The notes: generated by a model not told the origin, from the letters alone. A DNA stretch of 64,000 nt from Tridacna crocea (GCA_943736015.1 OX031059.1:54509159-54573158), one strand, 5' to 3'; positions 43,308 to 54,789 are shown, numbered from the stretch's first letter. Program-made: numbers and translations.

Positions 43308-43514
43308 TTAACCCATTACCACACAATCCCTACTTTTAACGCCCCTGAGAAAGAAGCCTTTAGAAAACATGGTAACCAGCATTTTCTCCTTTTCCCACAA
43401 TGTTTTCTACCTTTCACAAAACAAATTTCAAAATTTCAGTGACTTTTATTTAGTCGTCTGCAAATGCTCTCAATCTGGACCAGTCTAAAATATTGTCGTT
43501 TGGTAATGAGTTAA
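43308..43514 (+). mobile_element. P1 MITE lacking one hairpin arm
   Basis: TTAA ends. The left palindrome arm is cut out after GAAAACATGGTAACC while the right arm is complete, a loss expected at an unstable hairpin. Confidence 0.82.
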
Positions 43515-43755
43515 TTAATCAGACTTGTTCAGCGATTGATTAGTCGACTTATTGAGGTAAAAGTTCCTTTGATCGTTCAATGATTACAATCAAGTTTTAC
43601 CTTCATGTATCTATATATCTATACAATCGTAATTTCACAATTGAAAATATTCATTTCGTTTATTTACTTATTTCAAATACGATTGTCTATACAGAGCTTT
43701 TGAAATATAAAATGGAGTACCGGTATCTAAAGAAAACGCGTGATGTGTGCGTATT

Positions 43756-43984
43756 TTAACCCTTTCCCAAACGACAAACTTTCGGACTAGATCAAATTGA
43801 AAGCATTTGCAGACGACAATTCAACTCTTGCTGAAAAGATTATTTCTGTCTATGATAGGGTAGAAAACATTGTGGGAAAAGGAGAAAATGCTGGTTACCA
43901 GCATTTTCTCCTTTCCCCACAATGTTTTCAAAAGGCTACTATTCCAGACTCGTAAAAACCATGGATTGTTTAGGAAAGGGTTAA
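43756..43984 (-). mobile_element. P1 MITE
   Basis: TTAA ends. Body nearly identical to 22851-23079 and 47021-47249 (GAAAAGATTATTTCTGTCTA block): a recent subfamily. Confidence 0.86.
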
Positions 43985-44052
43985 GACATTTATAGAACAT
44001 GTCTGACGATTTTATAAACTTTGTACGCTTTTTGTCAAATAAACGATGTTCT

Positions 44053-44251
44053 GGGCCCATATTCACCAACAATTCTTGAGAATATTCTTAGTCTTATTCT
44101 CCAAGGTTTTCCACATTTGTAAGTAACACAACTTCTGATTGGCTAAACCAAATGGTTTAGCCAATCAGAAGTTGCGTTACTTACAAATGTAGAAAATTCT
44201 GGAGAATAAGACCAAGAACGTTCTTAAGAATGGTTGGTGAATACGGGCCCT
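44053..44251. mobile_element. P6 foldback
   Basis: GGGCCCATATTCACCAAC against GTTGGTGAATACGGGCCC. Arms mirror over most of 199 bp with AAACCAAATGGTTT at the centre. Confidence 0.85.
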
Positions 44252-44264
44252 GTTCTTTTTTTGT

Positions 44265-44285
44265 TGTTGTTGTTGTTGTTGTTGT
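44265..44285. repeat. (TTG)n microsatellite
   Basis: Seven TTG units directly right of the P6 element. Confidence 0.85.
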
Positions 44286-44378
44286 ATAATCTCCTTCAGG
44301 TAAGGAAAAATTAGACCGCTCCTCCAAATCTAAAGCAGAAGACAGATTGAACTTGGCTCCAATGGTATGGTTCGTCCC

Positions 44379-44610
44379 TTAACTCTTTACCAAACGACAA
44401 AATTTTAGACAGGTCCAAACTGAAAGCATTTGCAGACGACAAAATAAAAATGACTGGAAATTTGAAATTTGTTTTGTGCAGGGTAGAAAACATTGTGGGG
44501 GAAAAAGAGAAAATGCTGGTTACCAGCATTTTCTCCTTTTTCCCACGATGTTGTCAAAAGGTTTCTATCTCAGTTTCGTAAAAACCAGGAATTGTTTGGT
44601 AAAGTGTTAA
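44379..44610 (-). mobile_element. P1 MITE
   Basis: TTAACTCTTTACC and GGTAAAGTGTTAA ends; extra bases in both hairpin arms. Confidence 0.82.
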
Positions 44611-44631
44611 GACAGAACAGATAGAAAAAAA

Positions 44632-44747
44632 ACGTGAAAAACGAAAAAAATGTAACTTATCAGCATTTTCTTCTTTTCCCTCTACGTTTTCAGACGCCTT
44701 AATCCCTGGTTGTTACATCACGAAATCGTTTCGTAAAAAAGTTAATG
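44632..44747 (-). mobile_element. P1 fragment, degenerate
   Basis: TATCAGCATTTTCTTCTTTTCC with TCCCTGGTTGTTACATC and a GTTAA end. Confidence 0.45.
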
Positions 44748-45044
44748 TCCTAGTTATATAAAATTTCAAAAATGTATAAATTTCGAGATATCCTTATTCA
44801 ACGTTACATGTAGTTGATTTGTGTCTTCCTTTTTCTTTGTATCTATTGGTTAGATTTTTTTTCTAAGTCTGATTAATTACAGAACTTTGCATTGAAAACG
44901 GAAAACATTCACGACCATCTTTGTCATTTGTCAATGTCTAATTGAATTAAATAAAATAAATATAAAAGAAACATAGCCTCATTTGTTTTATTTTTACGTG
45001 TCGTTCACGTTGGTAAGATGGTGACTAAACAAGTGACTAATCAT

Positions 45045-45274
45045 TTAACCCGTTACCACACAATCCCTACTCCTGACGACCCTGAAAAAAGAAGCCTTTG
45101 GAAAACATCGTGGGAAAAGGAGAAAATGCTGGTAACCAGGATTTTCTCCTTTTCCCACAATGTTTTCTACCGTTCACAAAACAAAACTCAAATTTTCAGT
45201 CACTTTTATTTTGTCGTCTGTAAATGCTTTCGATTTGGACAAGCCTAAAATATTGTCGTTTGGTAATGAGTTAA
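45045..45274 (+). mobile_element. P1 MITE
   Basis: TTAACCCGTTACC and GGTAATGAGTTAA ends. It shares TTAA 45271-45274 with the next copy. Confidence 0.85.
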
Positions 45275-45502
45275 CCCATTACCACACAATCCCTACTATT
45301 GACGACCCTAAAAAAAGAAGCCTTTAGAAAACATCGTGGGAAAAGGAGAAAATGCTTGTAACCAGCATTTTCTCCTTTTCCCACAATGTTTTCTTCCCTT
45401 CACAAAACAAATCACAAATTTTCAGTCACTTTTAAATTTTGTCGTCTGCAAATGCTTTGGGTTTGGACCAGTCCAAGAATTTGTCGTTTGGTAAAGAGTT
45501 AA
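45271..45502 (+). mobile_element. P1 MITE sharing TTAA with its neighbour
   Basis: Same orientation and close sequence, including the ACATCGTGGG variant and an A-rich CCTAAAAAAAGAAGCC arm in both copies. Confidence 0.85.
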
Positions 45503-45617
45503 CTGTCCTCATCCAAATGGTTATATACATGTATTATCGTATATTGACCATCCTTTAGTTTTATGTCCCATATTGTCGAACTCTTAGTTACTAGTAACCG
45601 CAAGGCCTTATAAACTT

Positions 45618-46012
45618 TTAACCCTTTACCACACAATGACGACATTTGACGCCCATGAAAGAGAAAGCTTTGGAAAACATTGTGGGAAAAGGAGAAAATG
45701 CTGGTCACCAGCATTTTCTCCTTTTCCAACAATGTTTTCTACCCTATCACATTCCTCTCTCACCGCTGATCGTTGTTTCGACGATGGTTATGTGGGAAAG
45801 GAGCCAGTGGCTTGGAAAGAATATTGCGCAGAGTACTGGTAACAGAAACTCAAGGAAGGCTAGATGGGTTCACTAGCCGCCGTGATATAACAACAACAAC
45901 AACACCACACTTTTATAATTACACCTAGGTATACATGGTATACAATAAGGACAATATACAAATGCTTTCAATTTGGACAAGCCTTAGATATTTTCGTTTG
46001 GTAATGAGTTAA
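45618..46012 (+). mobile_element. P1 MITE interrupted by a SINE 3' fragment
   Basis: The left half and hairpin are intact. After the insertion the tail resumes at AATGCTTTCAATTTGGACAA and ends GGTAATGAGTTAA. Confidence 0.75.
45745..45905 (+). mobile_element. SINE 3' fragment with (ACA)n tail
   Basis: CACTAGCCGCCGTGATATAAC leads into an AAC-repeat tail; the CCGTGATAT module is shared with SINE1 and SINE4. The tRNA head is not visible. Confidence 0.55.
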
Positions 46013-47020
46013 AACAATGTTACATTTTGGTATACAGAAAGCTCGTAATGTATTGTTCACAATGGCTGGCCAGGGTCTTCATCCTGTAGGTGTGAATCCG
46101 CTTGTATCTACAAGCCTATATGCCAAAATAGTACGCCCGACACGTTTATGGGGGGTGGGGGGCAGAATTATGAAATAAAATGCCTGTAAAAGACGGATAG
46201 AGACTACCTATTTCAGTATTTGTCAACACTTCTTTGCAAAAAAAAAAAGTTCAGGGGTTTGACATGGCCGAGCTGGTGCCAGGAATATTCAGAATAGTAA
46301 AGCTGATTACAAAAAAGTGCTGTTTCTCTATAAAATGTTATGTAGAGACCTGTATCACAAAAGACTGTGTTAAAGCCGAATAGTCTGTTTCACTTGTCTC
46401 TATACCCGAATTCTGCTGCGTTCTTACTAAATACAATTTAACATCGTTTTTGAATGACTACTTCTGCATCAACGCTTTACCCAGCAAACTTACATGAAAA
46501 TGTTTGGTTAGCGCCGCAATAAAGACGCGCGAACAAAATCTATGAGAGGCGCGGCTATCCGCAAACCCAGAATTTGTATTCCTCCAAGTGCTACAGCCAG
46601 ATATTGAACCGAGCATCGTTTACAAAAGTTATACAAAAAGCAGGGCAGCCTAAAAGTTATGCTCTATGACTCTACAAAGTTTACAAAACATGTTTAAGTA
46701 CGGACTTGACATTGTTTTAATAATACAAGAATTGATCGAAATTCCAGTATTGAACATAATTGCAAATAAAAAGCCTAAACAATATTTCTCATCAACATTC
46801 CGTGTGTTTCTTTGTAAAATAAACAGTTCTGTCAAATTACAACAGACACATAGTCAGTTCGGAATAATACCGTAAAACGCCCCGCCATAAATCGCGAAAA
46901 CCCATGAAAATAAAAAGTATATGTCAAAAAATTGCAACTGGTTTATGGATTCATTTCGTATACATCAAATACAATATTTTTCGACGGTATGAAGCTGAAA
47001 ATTTCATTAAATTTCTCCTT
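46013..47020. other. No recognisable feature
   Basis: Low-complexity runs near 46150 and 46245; no exon supported. Confidence 0.4.
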
Positions 47021-47249
47021 TTAACCCTTTCCCAAACGACAAAGTTTTGGACTAGACCAAATTGAAAGCATTTGCAGACGACAATTCAACTCTTGCTGAA
47101 AAGATGATTTCTGTCTATGATAGGGTAGAAAACATTTTGGGAAAAGGAGAAAATGCTGGTTACCAGCATTTTCTCATTTTCCCAAAATGTTTTCAAAAGG
47201 CTACTATTCCAGACCCGTAAAAACCAGGGACTGTTTGGGAAAGAGTTAA
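47021..47249 (-). mobile_element. P1 MITE
   Basis: TTAA ends. ACATTTTGGG at the left hairpin edge is matched by CCCAAAATGT at the right, another mirrored change. Confidence 0.86.
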
Positions 47250-48260
47250 TTAAAAAAAACATTGCCGCATGTAAGCATTGACTGTATAGCAGAGGAGCGT
47301 TTTACGGTATTATGCCGTAAGTTTAAACAATGAACGCAGTCCCTGCAGTCTTTGACATACTTTATCAATCGAAAGTTAACATAACGTTTTCAAAATATTG
47401 CCGACAAATTACACCAGTCAGATCTTAATTCTGTACAAATAGGTTTATTTCGTTTAAAAATCACAATGATAAGTTAGCATTTTTGATATTTATGAATTTG
47501 TACCTTATGTTTGCTTCTTTTGGACCAGGTGCAAAACTTTCATTTCAACAATCACAGCAACTCCATTTTGTAACATGCTTTTTATCTTACAAAGAAATGT
47601 ACAATGACATTAAAAGCACGAATAAATAGTCACGTGGTCTAAGTAAGATAGAAAATCTCGTGCCGTGATATATGGGAAATATACACTCGCTAAATGCTCG
47701 TGTATATTTCCCGTATACCACGACAATCGTTTTCTATTCTATACATAAAATTGTGAGGTACGCTGGTCAATTTAAATGTAGAAAATCGACCGACGATACA
47801 AAGTTTCGGCCCTTTTCGATGATTTTTCCAGATGCATAAAGCACTTTTTTCACAAAACATAGCTCCATTGATATCAATATCTTTGAAAAGTGTACAATAT
47901 ACATTCTGAATCAGCAAGTTATTGATAGTATATCTTGTAGGTACCTTAGTATGTTCTCTTCTTGCTTGAAATCAATTGTGATAACATTATTATAATGTAT
48001 GATAACCTTAGAATAACAAATCCCTAGAAATGAGCGATTTATCCTTTTGCCTGAATGTTTAAGCCTGGATTAATGCTGATTCGCCATATTTCTCAGTCGT
48101 ATTCTACAATTTGTTAAGGGGGTTACCGGTTCAAATGCAACGTCAGCATTATTAACCCTTATCTTACTAAATAAGTGAATTAAAATTTTCAAGTCGATAG
48201 GCAAGCTAAATTTTGGCTATCTCAAAAGTATTATTAGAAAAAATATCTTCATATCGTACT
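47250..48260. other. Mostly unassigned
   Basis: Degenerate P2 traces at about 47760-47880 (CAAAGTTTCGGCCC, AGATGCATAAAGC). A small foldback lies near 47665-47722 (CGTGATATATGGGAAATATA against TATATTTCCCGTATACCACG). Confidence 0.4.
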
Positions 48261-48262
48261 CT

Positions 48263-48322
48263 GATGATCAAAGATCATACTACACGTTCTATGCAGTCTG
48301 ATCTTGATCTACACTATCCGCA
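48263..48322. mobile_element. P5 foldback, worn
   Basis: CAAAGATCATACTACACG and CAGTCTGATCTTGATCTACAC. Confidence 0.6.
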
Positions 48323-48367
48323 AGACGCACTTAGCTGCATTAAAGTTAATCTTTGGCCATTTATAAT

Positions 48368-48642
48368 TTGACCGCAACACGCGAAAAGGAGCATTCAGAC
48401 TGTGACATTCGCGTAAAGTCTTCTCTCAGGTCAGACTGTGCTCTCTGCGCCGATTAATCCAAAACGACACCTTCCGTTTTTATGTAATTTTCTGTTTTGC
48501 GAGAGTCTATTAGGGGACAAGAGCTAATAAAGTCGTAAAGTGTCGTCTTAGATCAGCCTGCGCGAACTGCGCAGGCTGATCTGAGACGACACTTTACGCA
48601 AATGTCCGAATGCCCCTTTTTTGCGTGTTGAAAGCCACAAAA
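48368..48642. mobile_element. P3 MITE
   Basis: CGCAACACGCGAAAAGGAG and CCCCTTTTTTGCGTGTTG ends. Perfect inner hairpin TCGTCTTAGATCAGCCTGCG at 48543-48598. Confidence 0.78.
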
Positions 48643-48756
48643 TACAGTGGAATTATGCAAAAGTTATATTTTAAGCAATAAGCACAGATTTCGTGCAAGC
48701 ACTTCTAGCTTTAGGGCATATCAAATATGAACCATCCTCTGAAAAAAAAAAGGTCT

Positions 48757-48989
48757 TTAACCCATAACCACACAATCCCTACTTTTGACGCCCCTGAGAA
48801 AGAAGCCTTTAGAAAACATTGTGGGAAAAGGAGAAAATGCTGGTAACCAGCATTTTCTCCTTTTCCCACAATGTTTTTTTTTACCCTTCCCAAACAAAAT
48901 TTTAATTTTTCAGTCACCTTTATTTTGTCGTCTGCAAATGCTTTCAATTTAGACCAGTCTAAAAATTTTCTCGTGTGGTAAAGAGTTAA
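48757..48989 (+). mobile_element. P1 MITE
   Basis: TTAACCCATAACC and GGTAAAGAGTTAA ends. T-run insertion just after the hairpin. Confidence 0.85.
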
Positions 48990-49032
48990 TGCATATAGAT
49001 CCATGATGCATTGTGCCAAGCACGTATCCACA

Positions 49033-49396
49033 CATTCTCGGATACCCCGGGGTCTCCCTATTTGCTACGCTACATCGACCCCTGGGACAATTGACTAATA
49101 AAACTTTGAATCAGCCGCCGAAAATCGATACGAAACGTCATAGCGTACAGTCCACACGCCCATCACAAAATGATGATAGAACCAATGAAAAGCCAGCATT
49201 CAACCAGCGGTAAAGCGAGCCGCCGAAAATCGATACCAAACGTCATAGCGTACAGTCCACACGCCCATCACAAAACGATGATGGAACCAATGAAAAGCCA
49301 GCATTCAACCAGCGGTAAAGCGAGGGAAATTCAATTAATTGTCCCAGGGGTCGATGTAGCGTAGCAAATAGGGAGACCCCGGGGTATCCGAGAATG
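49033..49396. mobile_element. R11 TIR element with 9-bp target duplication (candidate Mutator-like MITE)
   Basis: CATTCTCGGATACCCCGGGG starts an inverted repeat of about 60 bp mirrored at the right end. GTATCCACA flanks it on both sides (49024-49032, 49397-49405). Inside, a unit of about 100 bp beginning GCCGCCGAAAATCGATAC occurs twice in tandem. Target-site length suggests Mutator type; no transposase. Confidence 0.85.
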
Positions 49397-49479
49397 GTAT
49401 CCACATAACTAAGTACATGTATGCATAAAATCGAGTTTGTTACCGAATGACTGCATCACGAGTGGAATAGTCCTGCGAC

Positions 49480-49610
49480 ATGCGTAAGAATCCATAATCA
49501 GCAAAAGGTTTCTACCTATGCGGAACTGAGTGTCAACAACTTTTTTTTTTTTCTTTCATAAGATGCAATAAGCTCCCTTTTCACAAAGCATGTCTCACAT
49601 TCAAATTACC
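49480..49610. mobile_element. P2 fragment, degenerate
   Basis: CAGCAAAAGGTTTCTACC and GATGCAATAAGCTCCC blocks. Confidence 0.4.
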
Positions 49611-49654
49611 ATACTTGCTAAATAACTAAAATGAAATTTTCATCTCGATAGTTT

Positions 49655-49883
49655 TTAATCCTTTAGGAAACGATCACTAATTTTTACGCCCCTGAGATAG
49701 AAGCCTTTTAAAAACATTGTAGGAAATGGAGAAAGTGCTGGTAACCAGCATTTTCTCCTTTTCCCACAGTGTTTTCTACCCTGCTGGAAACAAATTTCAA
49801 CTTTTCAGCAAAGTCTAATTTGTCGTCTGCAAGTGCTTTCAATCTGGCTAGTCTAAAATTTTGTCGTTTGGTGAAGAGATTAA
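49655..49883 (+). mobile_element. P1 MITE
   Basis: TTAA ends with some changes (TTTAGG for TTTACC); hairpin GGAAATGGAGAAAGTGCTGG partly mismatched. Confidence 0.75.
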
Positions 49884-49935
49884 ACCCAAATATTGCTACC
49901 TCTAAGTTATGTTTTAGGGAATGATGTCTCGTTAT

Positions 49936-50003
49936 TGGACAGTGTAGATCAAAGATCAGACTGCACGTTCTGTGCAGTCTGATCTTGATCTACACTGTCC
50001 GCG
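49936..50003. mobile_element. P5 foldback
   Basis: GTGTAGATCAAAGATCAG against CTGATCTTGATCTACAC; flank GTGGCCTAAGGGTT follows. Confidence 0.78.
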
Positions 50004-50142
50004 AAAGGTCAATAAGTCGCGCTTAGTGGCCTAAGGGTTTTAAACCTGTCAATAATGTGGTTAAAATCTATGATCGACCTCTCCTGGCAGCTGAAAGTCC
50101 AATCTACTGAAACTCGAACAGTTTTGTATGTGATCGACTTGA

Positions 50143-50371
50143 TTAACCCATTACCACACAATCCCTACTTTTGACGCCCCAGAGAAAGAAGCCTTTTGAA
50201 AACACTGTGGGAAAAGGAGAAAATGCTGGTAACCAGCATTTTCTCCTTTTCCCACAGTGTTTTCTACCCTTCCCAGAACAAATTTTTATTTTTTGGTCAC
50301 CTTTATTTTGTCGTCTGCAAATGCTTTCAATTTGGACCAGTCTAAAAATTTCTCGAGTGGTAAAGAGTTAA
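50143..50371 (+). mobile_element. P1 MITE
   Basis: TTAA ends. ACACTGTGGG and CCCACAGTGT: a base change mirrored on both hairpin edges. Confidence 0.86.
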
Positions 50372-50373
50372 AG

Positions 50374-50485
50374 AAGCCCACTATATAGATCAAAGATCAG
50401 ACAGCACGTTCCGTGCACTCTAATCTATATAGATCAAAGATCAGACAGCACGTTCCGTGCACTCTAATCTTGATCCATGCCGTCT
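50374..50485. mobile_element. P5 foldback with tandem duplication of one half
   Basis: TATATAGATCAAAGATCAGA with CAGCACGTTCCGTGCACTC occurs twice, then the normal right arm CTTGATCCATGCCGTC. Confidence 0.72.
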
Positions 50486-50519
50486 GCAAAAAAAAGTATT
50501 GCTTTTTCGCTTTTGAAAG

Positions 50520-50751
50520 GGTTGACTCTTCACCACAAAATCTCGGGTTTCAACGAACCCTGAGAAAGAGAGCTTTTGAGAAATTGTTGGAAAAAGGAAA
50601 ATGCTGATAACCAGCAACGTCTTCTTTTCCCACAATGTTTTCTTATTTTTTTTACAGACGGAATCCATTATTTGTGCCACTCTAACTATGTCCTTTGGAA
50701 ATGCTTCCAAATTGGGTCTGTCTAACATTTTGTCACGTGGTAAAAAGTTAA
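50520..50751 (+). mobile_element. P1 MITE, worn
   Basis: TTGACTCTTCACC and GGTAAAAAGTTAA ends; several hairpin mismatches. Confidence 0.65.
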
Positions 50752-51202
50752 TCAAAGTTAAAACACGAGAGGGCTAAACAAAAATAAAAAAATAACTGAT
50801 GATAATTTAATGGCCTTTACTCAACAGAGGATGACATGATGGAATTTTCATTTTTGACGAAATCAACATTTTTTTTTGCATTAATAACCTTTACTGAAAT
50901 AAGTCAGGACGCCACGCATTTTAATTGCCCTGATTAAATGATTTGTAAAACCTGTCTATGCCTATGATCGTAAATTAAATAAAGAATTGTATCAAAAGTA
51001 ATAATTTATAGAAGTTCCCTCGCAATCCTTTTATCATTTCCCTGTTCCTTGGGACAAATACCCGTAATTTACTTATAACCGCACTAACTGACTGAGTGAC
51101 TGATTGGTTGATTTTCTAGTTTTTATCGTCGCCCAAAGAATGCTGTTTATTGTCTTACCAGTGATGGTGCAAGCCACAGAACATAATTCAATGCCTTGTG
51201 TT
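50752..51202. other. No recognisable feature
   Basis: Intron sequence between P1 copies. Confidence 0.4.
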
Positions 51203-51564
51203 TTAACTCTTTACCAAACGACAAAATTTTAGACTTTTCCGAATTGAAAGTAGACCTGACCCAAAAATTCAAACTTGACTTTAGATAGAGTAGAAAACAT
51301 TGTGGGAAAGGAGAAAATGCTGGTTACCAGCATTTTCTCCTTTTGCCACAATGTTTTCAGAAGGTTTCTTCCTCTGGGTCTTAAAAACCAGGGATTGTTT
51401 GGTAAGAGCGAGCGTGCTCGGACTTTAGATAGAGTAGAAAACATTGTGGGAAAGGAGAAAATGCTGGTTACCAGCATTTTCTCCTTTTGCCACAATGTTT
51501 TCAGAAGGTTTCTTCCTCTGGGTCTTAAAAACCAGGGATTGTTTGGTAAGAGCGAGCGTGCTCG
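51203..51564 (-). mobile_element. P1 MITE with exact 144-bp internal duplication
   Basis: The left TTAACTCTTTACC end is intact. Segment 51277-51420, containing the whole hairpin, is followed by an identical copy at 51421-51564. The right TTAA is replaced by GAGCGAGCGTGCTCGG. Confidence 0.85.
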
Positions 51565-51727
51565 GTCTATAGCACCGTCACATGGGACCTTGGTTCAATG
51601 TCTAACCCGAAGGACTATAATAAGTAACTTTTAGTTGACCATCCGTGAGCATAGGCACTCGATTTCCGTCTTTTACTTTTGTACCTTACCTCTTTCATTT
51701 CTGTATATCATAATTACTTGAAAGTTT

Positions 51728-51950
51728 CGCAGCGGCCATGTTTCAAAGCAAACGGAAGACCTTGATCAGGTTTCGATTTCCGCTGGCTCCCTAATCGTCA
51801 TTAACACGCTGCCCGATACGGATACCGACATGTTTCCTATCCTGGTACCCGTATCGGCCAGCGCCTTACAGATGATTCGGGAGCCAGCAAATGAAAACTG
51901 ACCGAGGACTTCCGCTGCTTTAAAACATGGCGGCTCCAAAACACTATAGT
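51728..51950. mobile_element. R12 foldback
   Basis: GCGGCCATGTTTCAAAGCAA against GCTTTAAAACATGGCGGCTCC, continuing inward through CGCTGGCTCCC / GGGAGCCAGC. No coding function. Confidence 0.72.
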
Positions 51951-52275
51951 ATGTAAGATGTAGATGCACAGAAATAAATGTTAAGTCGTCAAAGTAATGT
52001 AAACCGAGTGCCTATGGCCGTGAGGCTTGAATCTACACCCTCCTGTATCTCGAAATTTGTGGACTACTATCTCATTGCCTTCCCCTTGAGTTTTTTTGGC
52101 TGACTCAACTGTATACACTGTCTGAAACTTATGGGTAAGCATTTTAAGAAAGTAAAATACATGTATATTCTTTTGGGCTTGTATAAATATCACTGAAATC
52201 ATGATGTTGGCCTTTTGTGTCACTGTATAGTAATTATATTGGGCCTAGAATATATCAGTGACGTAATGATAACCC

Positions 52276-52485
52276 TTAACCCCATAAGGTATTTCTATGG
52301 TATCTCTAATTGACCATAAATAACAGCAAGGATGAAGTCGTTTCTTATGAGTATATGACACCTTTTGATAGCTTAGAAAACATTGTGACAAAAGGTGAAA
52401 TTGCTCGTGACCTTTTGCCACAAAGTATTCCAAAGGCTCCTACAAGCAATGCATAGAAATGAGTATCTATGGAGTAAAGGGTTAA
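52276..52485 (-). mobile_element. Subtype B MITE with partly deleted hairpin
   Basis: TTAACCCCATAAGG and GTAAAGGGTTAA ends. The right hairpin arm starts late (GCTCGTGACCTTTTGCC), about 15 bp being lost. Confidence 0.8.
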
Positions 52486-52799
52486 TGCTTTAGCATGCCA
52501 CTTAGTAATTATAACATGATCATATCACTAAGTCATGATGAAGGCTTGAGTATATCACTAGAACGTGATGGTATGTGGCTTAATATATCCTTCGGTCATT
52601 GTGTCGATTTGAATTTACCAATAAAGTAATAATTTGGATTAGAATATACCTTTTACGTGATGATATAAGCTGATAAAATATGATGATTTGAACGTACCAT
52701 TGAGGTATCAATATCATAGAATGTGGTTCTTAAAATCACTGAGGTCATGATATATGTCCGGATATGTAAGTAAGATCACAATTTGGACCTATCATCCGT

Positions 52800-52920
52800 G
52801 GACAAAAAGGCTTCACAAAACATAGAGGGAAAAGAGAAAATGTTGGTTACCAGCATTTTCTCCTTTCCCAACAATGTTTTCTATCATCTCACAGACAAGT
52901 CTCACAATTTGAGCAATGTC
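52800..52920 (+). mobile_element. P1 fragment
   Basis: GAAAATGTTGGTTACCAGC with a TTTTCTCCTTTCCC arm; termini not recognisable. Confidence 0.5.
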
Positions 52921-53023
52921 TGAAAGCCTGGATATGTGACTGAGATCGCTATTTGGACATATCACTAAGGTAACACTATGACCCTAAATCACGGTATTAA
53001 TCTGGGCTTAAATATACTCTCTC

Positions 53024-53264
53024 AAAAAAGAAACGCAACATCAGATTATCTTTTTGAAATATTATACCAGATATTGACAATTTATGAGTGATTTATTGAC
53101 AATATGTGACAAACTGTGATATTCCAAGGTAAAAGAACTCATGAACAAGAAGTGTGCCAATTTTTGCATTCCTGCGTAAATTATTTATATCATAAATTAT
53201 GAAAATAATATATGAAGTAAATTTCCTATTTTCTGTATGTTGCGTTTCTTTTTTGAGAGAGTAT
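53024..53264. mobile_element. R13 TIR element
   Basis: ACTCTCTCAAAAAAGAAACG at the left is mirrored exactly by CGTTTCTTTTTTGAGAGAGT at the right (inverted repeats of about 26 bp), flanked by TA-rich ends. AT-rich and non-coding inside; Tc1/mariner-type by TA flank, inferred. Confidence 0.82.
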
Positions 53265-53736
53265 ATATTAGTGAGGTCTTGATGGGTCTGTCACTGAGGT
53301 AATGCCATTGACTGAAATACATTAGTGAGGCCATGATATTGGCTTGAATATTAAACTGGGCTTATGATAAGGGCCTATCACTAAAGTATTAATCTGGGCT
53401 GAAATATATTAGTGAGGTCTTGATGGGTCTGTCACTGAGGTAATGCCATTGACTGAAATATATTAGTGAGGCCGTGATGGGCCTTTCACAGGGATAATCA
53501 TATTGACTGAAACAAATTAGTCAGGTCATGATATTGGCTTGAATATTATCATGATATCGACCTATCAGTGAGGTATTAATCTGGACTTGAATATTATTAG
53601 TGAGGCCTTAGATTGACCTGAACATATCTGGGTTATTGTATGACCCAATATTTCGAATCAAAGGTTTAATCTATAGGCTGCCAAGGTCGACTCAAGAACC
53701 TCTGGTGGACAATGAAGGTCAAAATCAGAATACAAA

Positions 53737-53773
53737 AAACGTGCAGTCTGATCTTGGATCTACACTGTCCGAT
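53737..53773. mobile_element. P5 half element
   Basis: CGTGCAGTCTGATCTTGGATC then TACACTGTCCGA: right arm only. Confidence 0.5.
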
Positions 53774-53819
53774 AAGAAGATATCTTTCCCCTCCCCCCCC
53801 AAAAAAAAGAGAAAATAAC

Positions 53820-54700
53820 CCCTTAGAAATAGCAAAATTTATTTCTTTGTCCCATGCTCGAAACTTTCATTTCACATTTTAACTGGATTAATGTAGTAGA
53901 CCTAATTATCGTTGTTCCACCCTGACGTAGTCCGTAACTGTTAAATGAAAGTTTCTCATCAATTGATCAAATGAACACAAATTACATTACGATCACAACG
54001 ATTTAAAGAAATGGAAATTCTGGATTAGCAGAATATAAAACAAAGTGGGAAGAGGTCCAGATGTTACAAGCAATTGGTCCTTTTATCAACAATGTTTGCA
54101 AAATCTGTCAGCTTCTGGGGTGTAAAAAGCTATGTTTATACAATCATAAATAAAAAGTACATAAACATTCAAACATTACTAGTCATGACGGTGGATTTCG
54201 TAGTCAGCTATCACAAACAGATATTAAACTTTAAGTTTGTTGTCAACTGAAAAGCGTACAAAATTAAAATATCGCCTGCATTTCCTTGTCCGGAGGCGAA
54301 AGAGAAGTACATTTTATTGACTAGAATTAGAAAAACAAGCTTGAATCACTAGTAAGTTGTAGAGTTTGCCGTGTTAAATAAAGGTCAACATCGATGAATA
54401 AAATTGATGTCGGAAGGTCCCGTGTTCCCATTATTTTATACTAGAATCTCTTCAGATGGCTTTACTTCATTTTCTTTCACAGTTCGGTCATCATGATTTA
54501 TTCGAGGATTGAACATTTAGTCAGTACGAAAGGATTTCATTTCTCACCGATGACCATTTTTGAAAATTTATGAAAAGCAAGTAGCCATTGACTTGGGAAG
54601 AATGCTATGCTAAACACTAGTAATATTAATTAACTGTACATATAATTTATTTGGTAGGAAATAGATATTAATATGATGGTAAAAAGTGACAAATCCCACT
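53820..54700. other. No recognisable feature
   Basis: AT-rich intron sequence; no repeat or exon supported. Confidence 0.4.
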
Positions 54701-54705
54701 TGCAC

Positions 54706-54789
54706 TATTGTCGGTTTGCTTCCAAAACCGCGTAACTACAGCTTGTAACAAGCTGTAGTTACGAGGTTTTGGAAGCAAACCGACGCTAT
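54706..54789. mobile_element. P4 palindrome
   Basis: TTGTCGGTTTGCTTCCAAAA against TTTTGGAAGCAAACCGACG. The GC changes relative to other copies (TTTGC/GCAAA) occur on both arms. Confidence 0.85.

Larger units (their letters stand above)
52500..53650. repeat. Diverged tandem repeat region, irregular units
   Basis: Phrases such as TATTAGTGAGGTCTTGATGG, GTCACTGAGGTAATGCCATT and GACTGAAATA recur; two segments 139 bp apart (from 53268 and 53407) are nearly identical. A P1 fragment and R13 sit inside. Confidence 0.7.

Noticed and set aside
51275-51634. Plus-strand ORF of 119 codons with internal repeat
   Set aside because: It is the exact 144-bp tandem duplication of a MITE hairpin being in frame (144 is divisible by 3).
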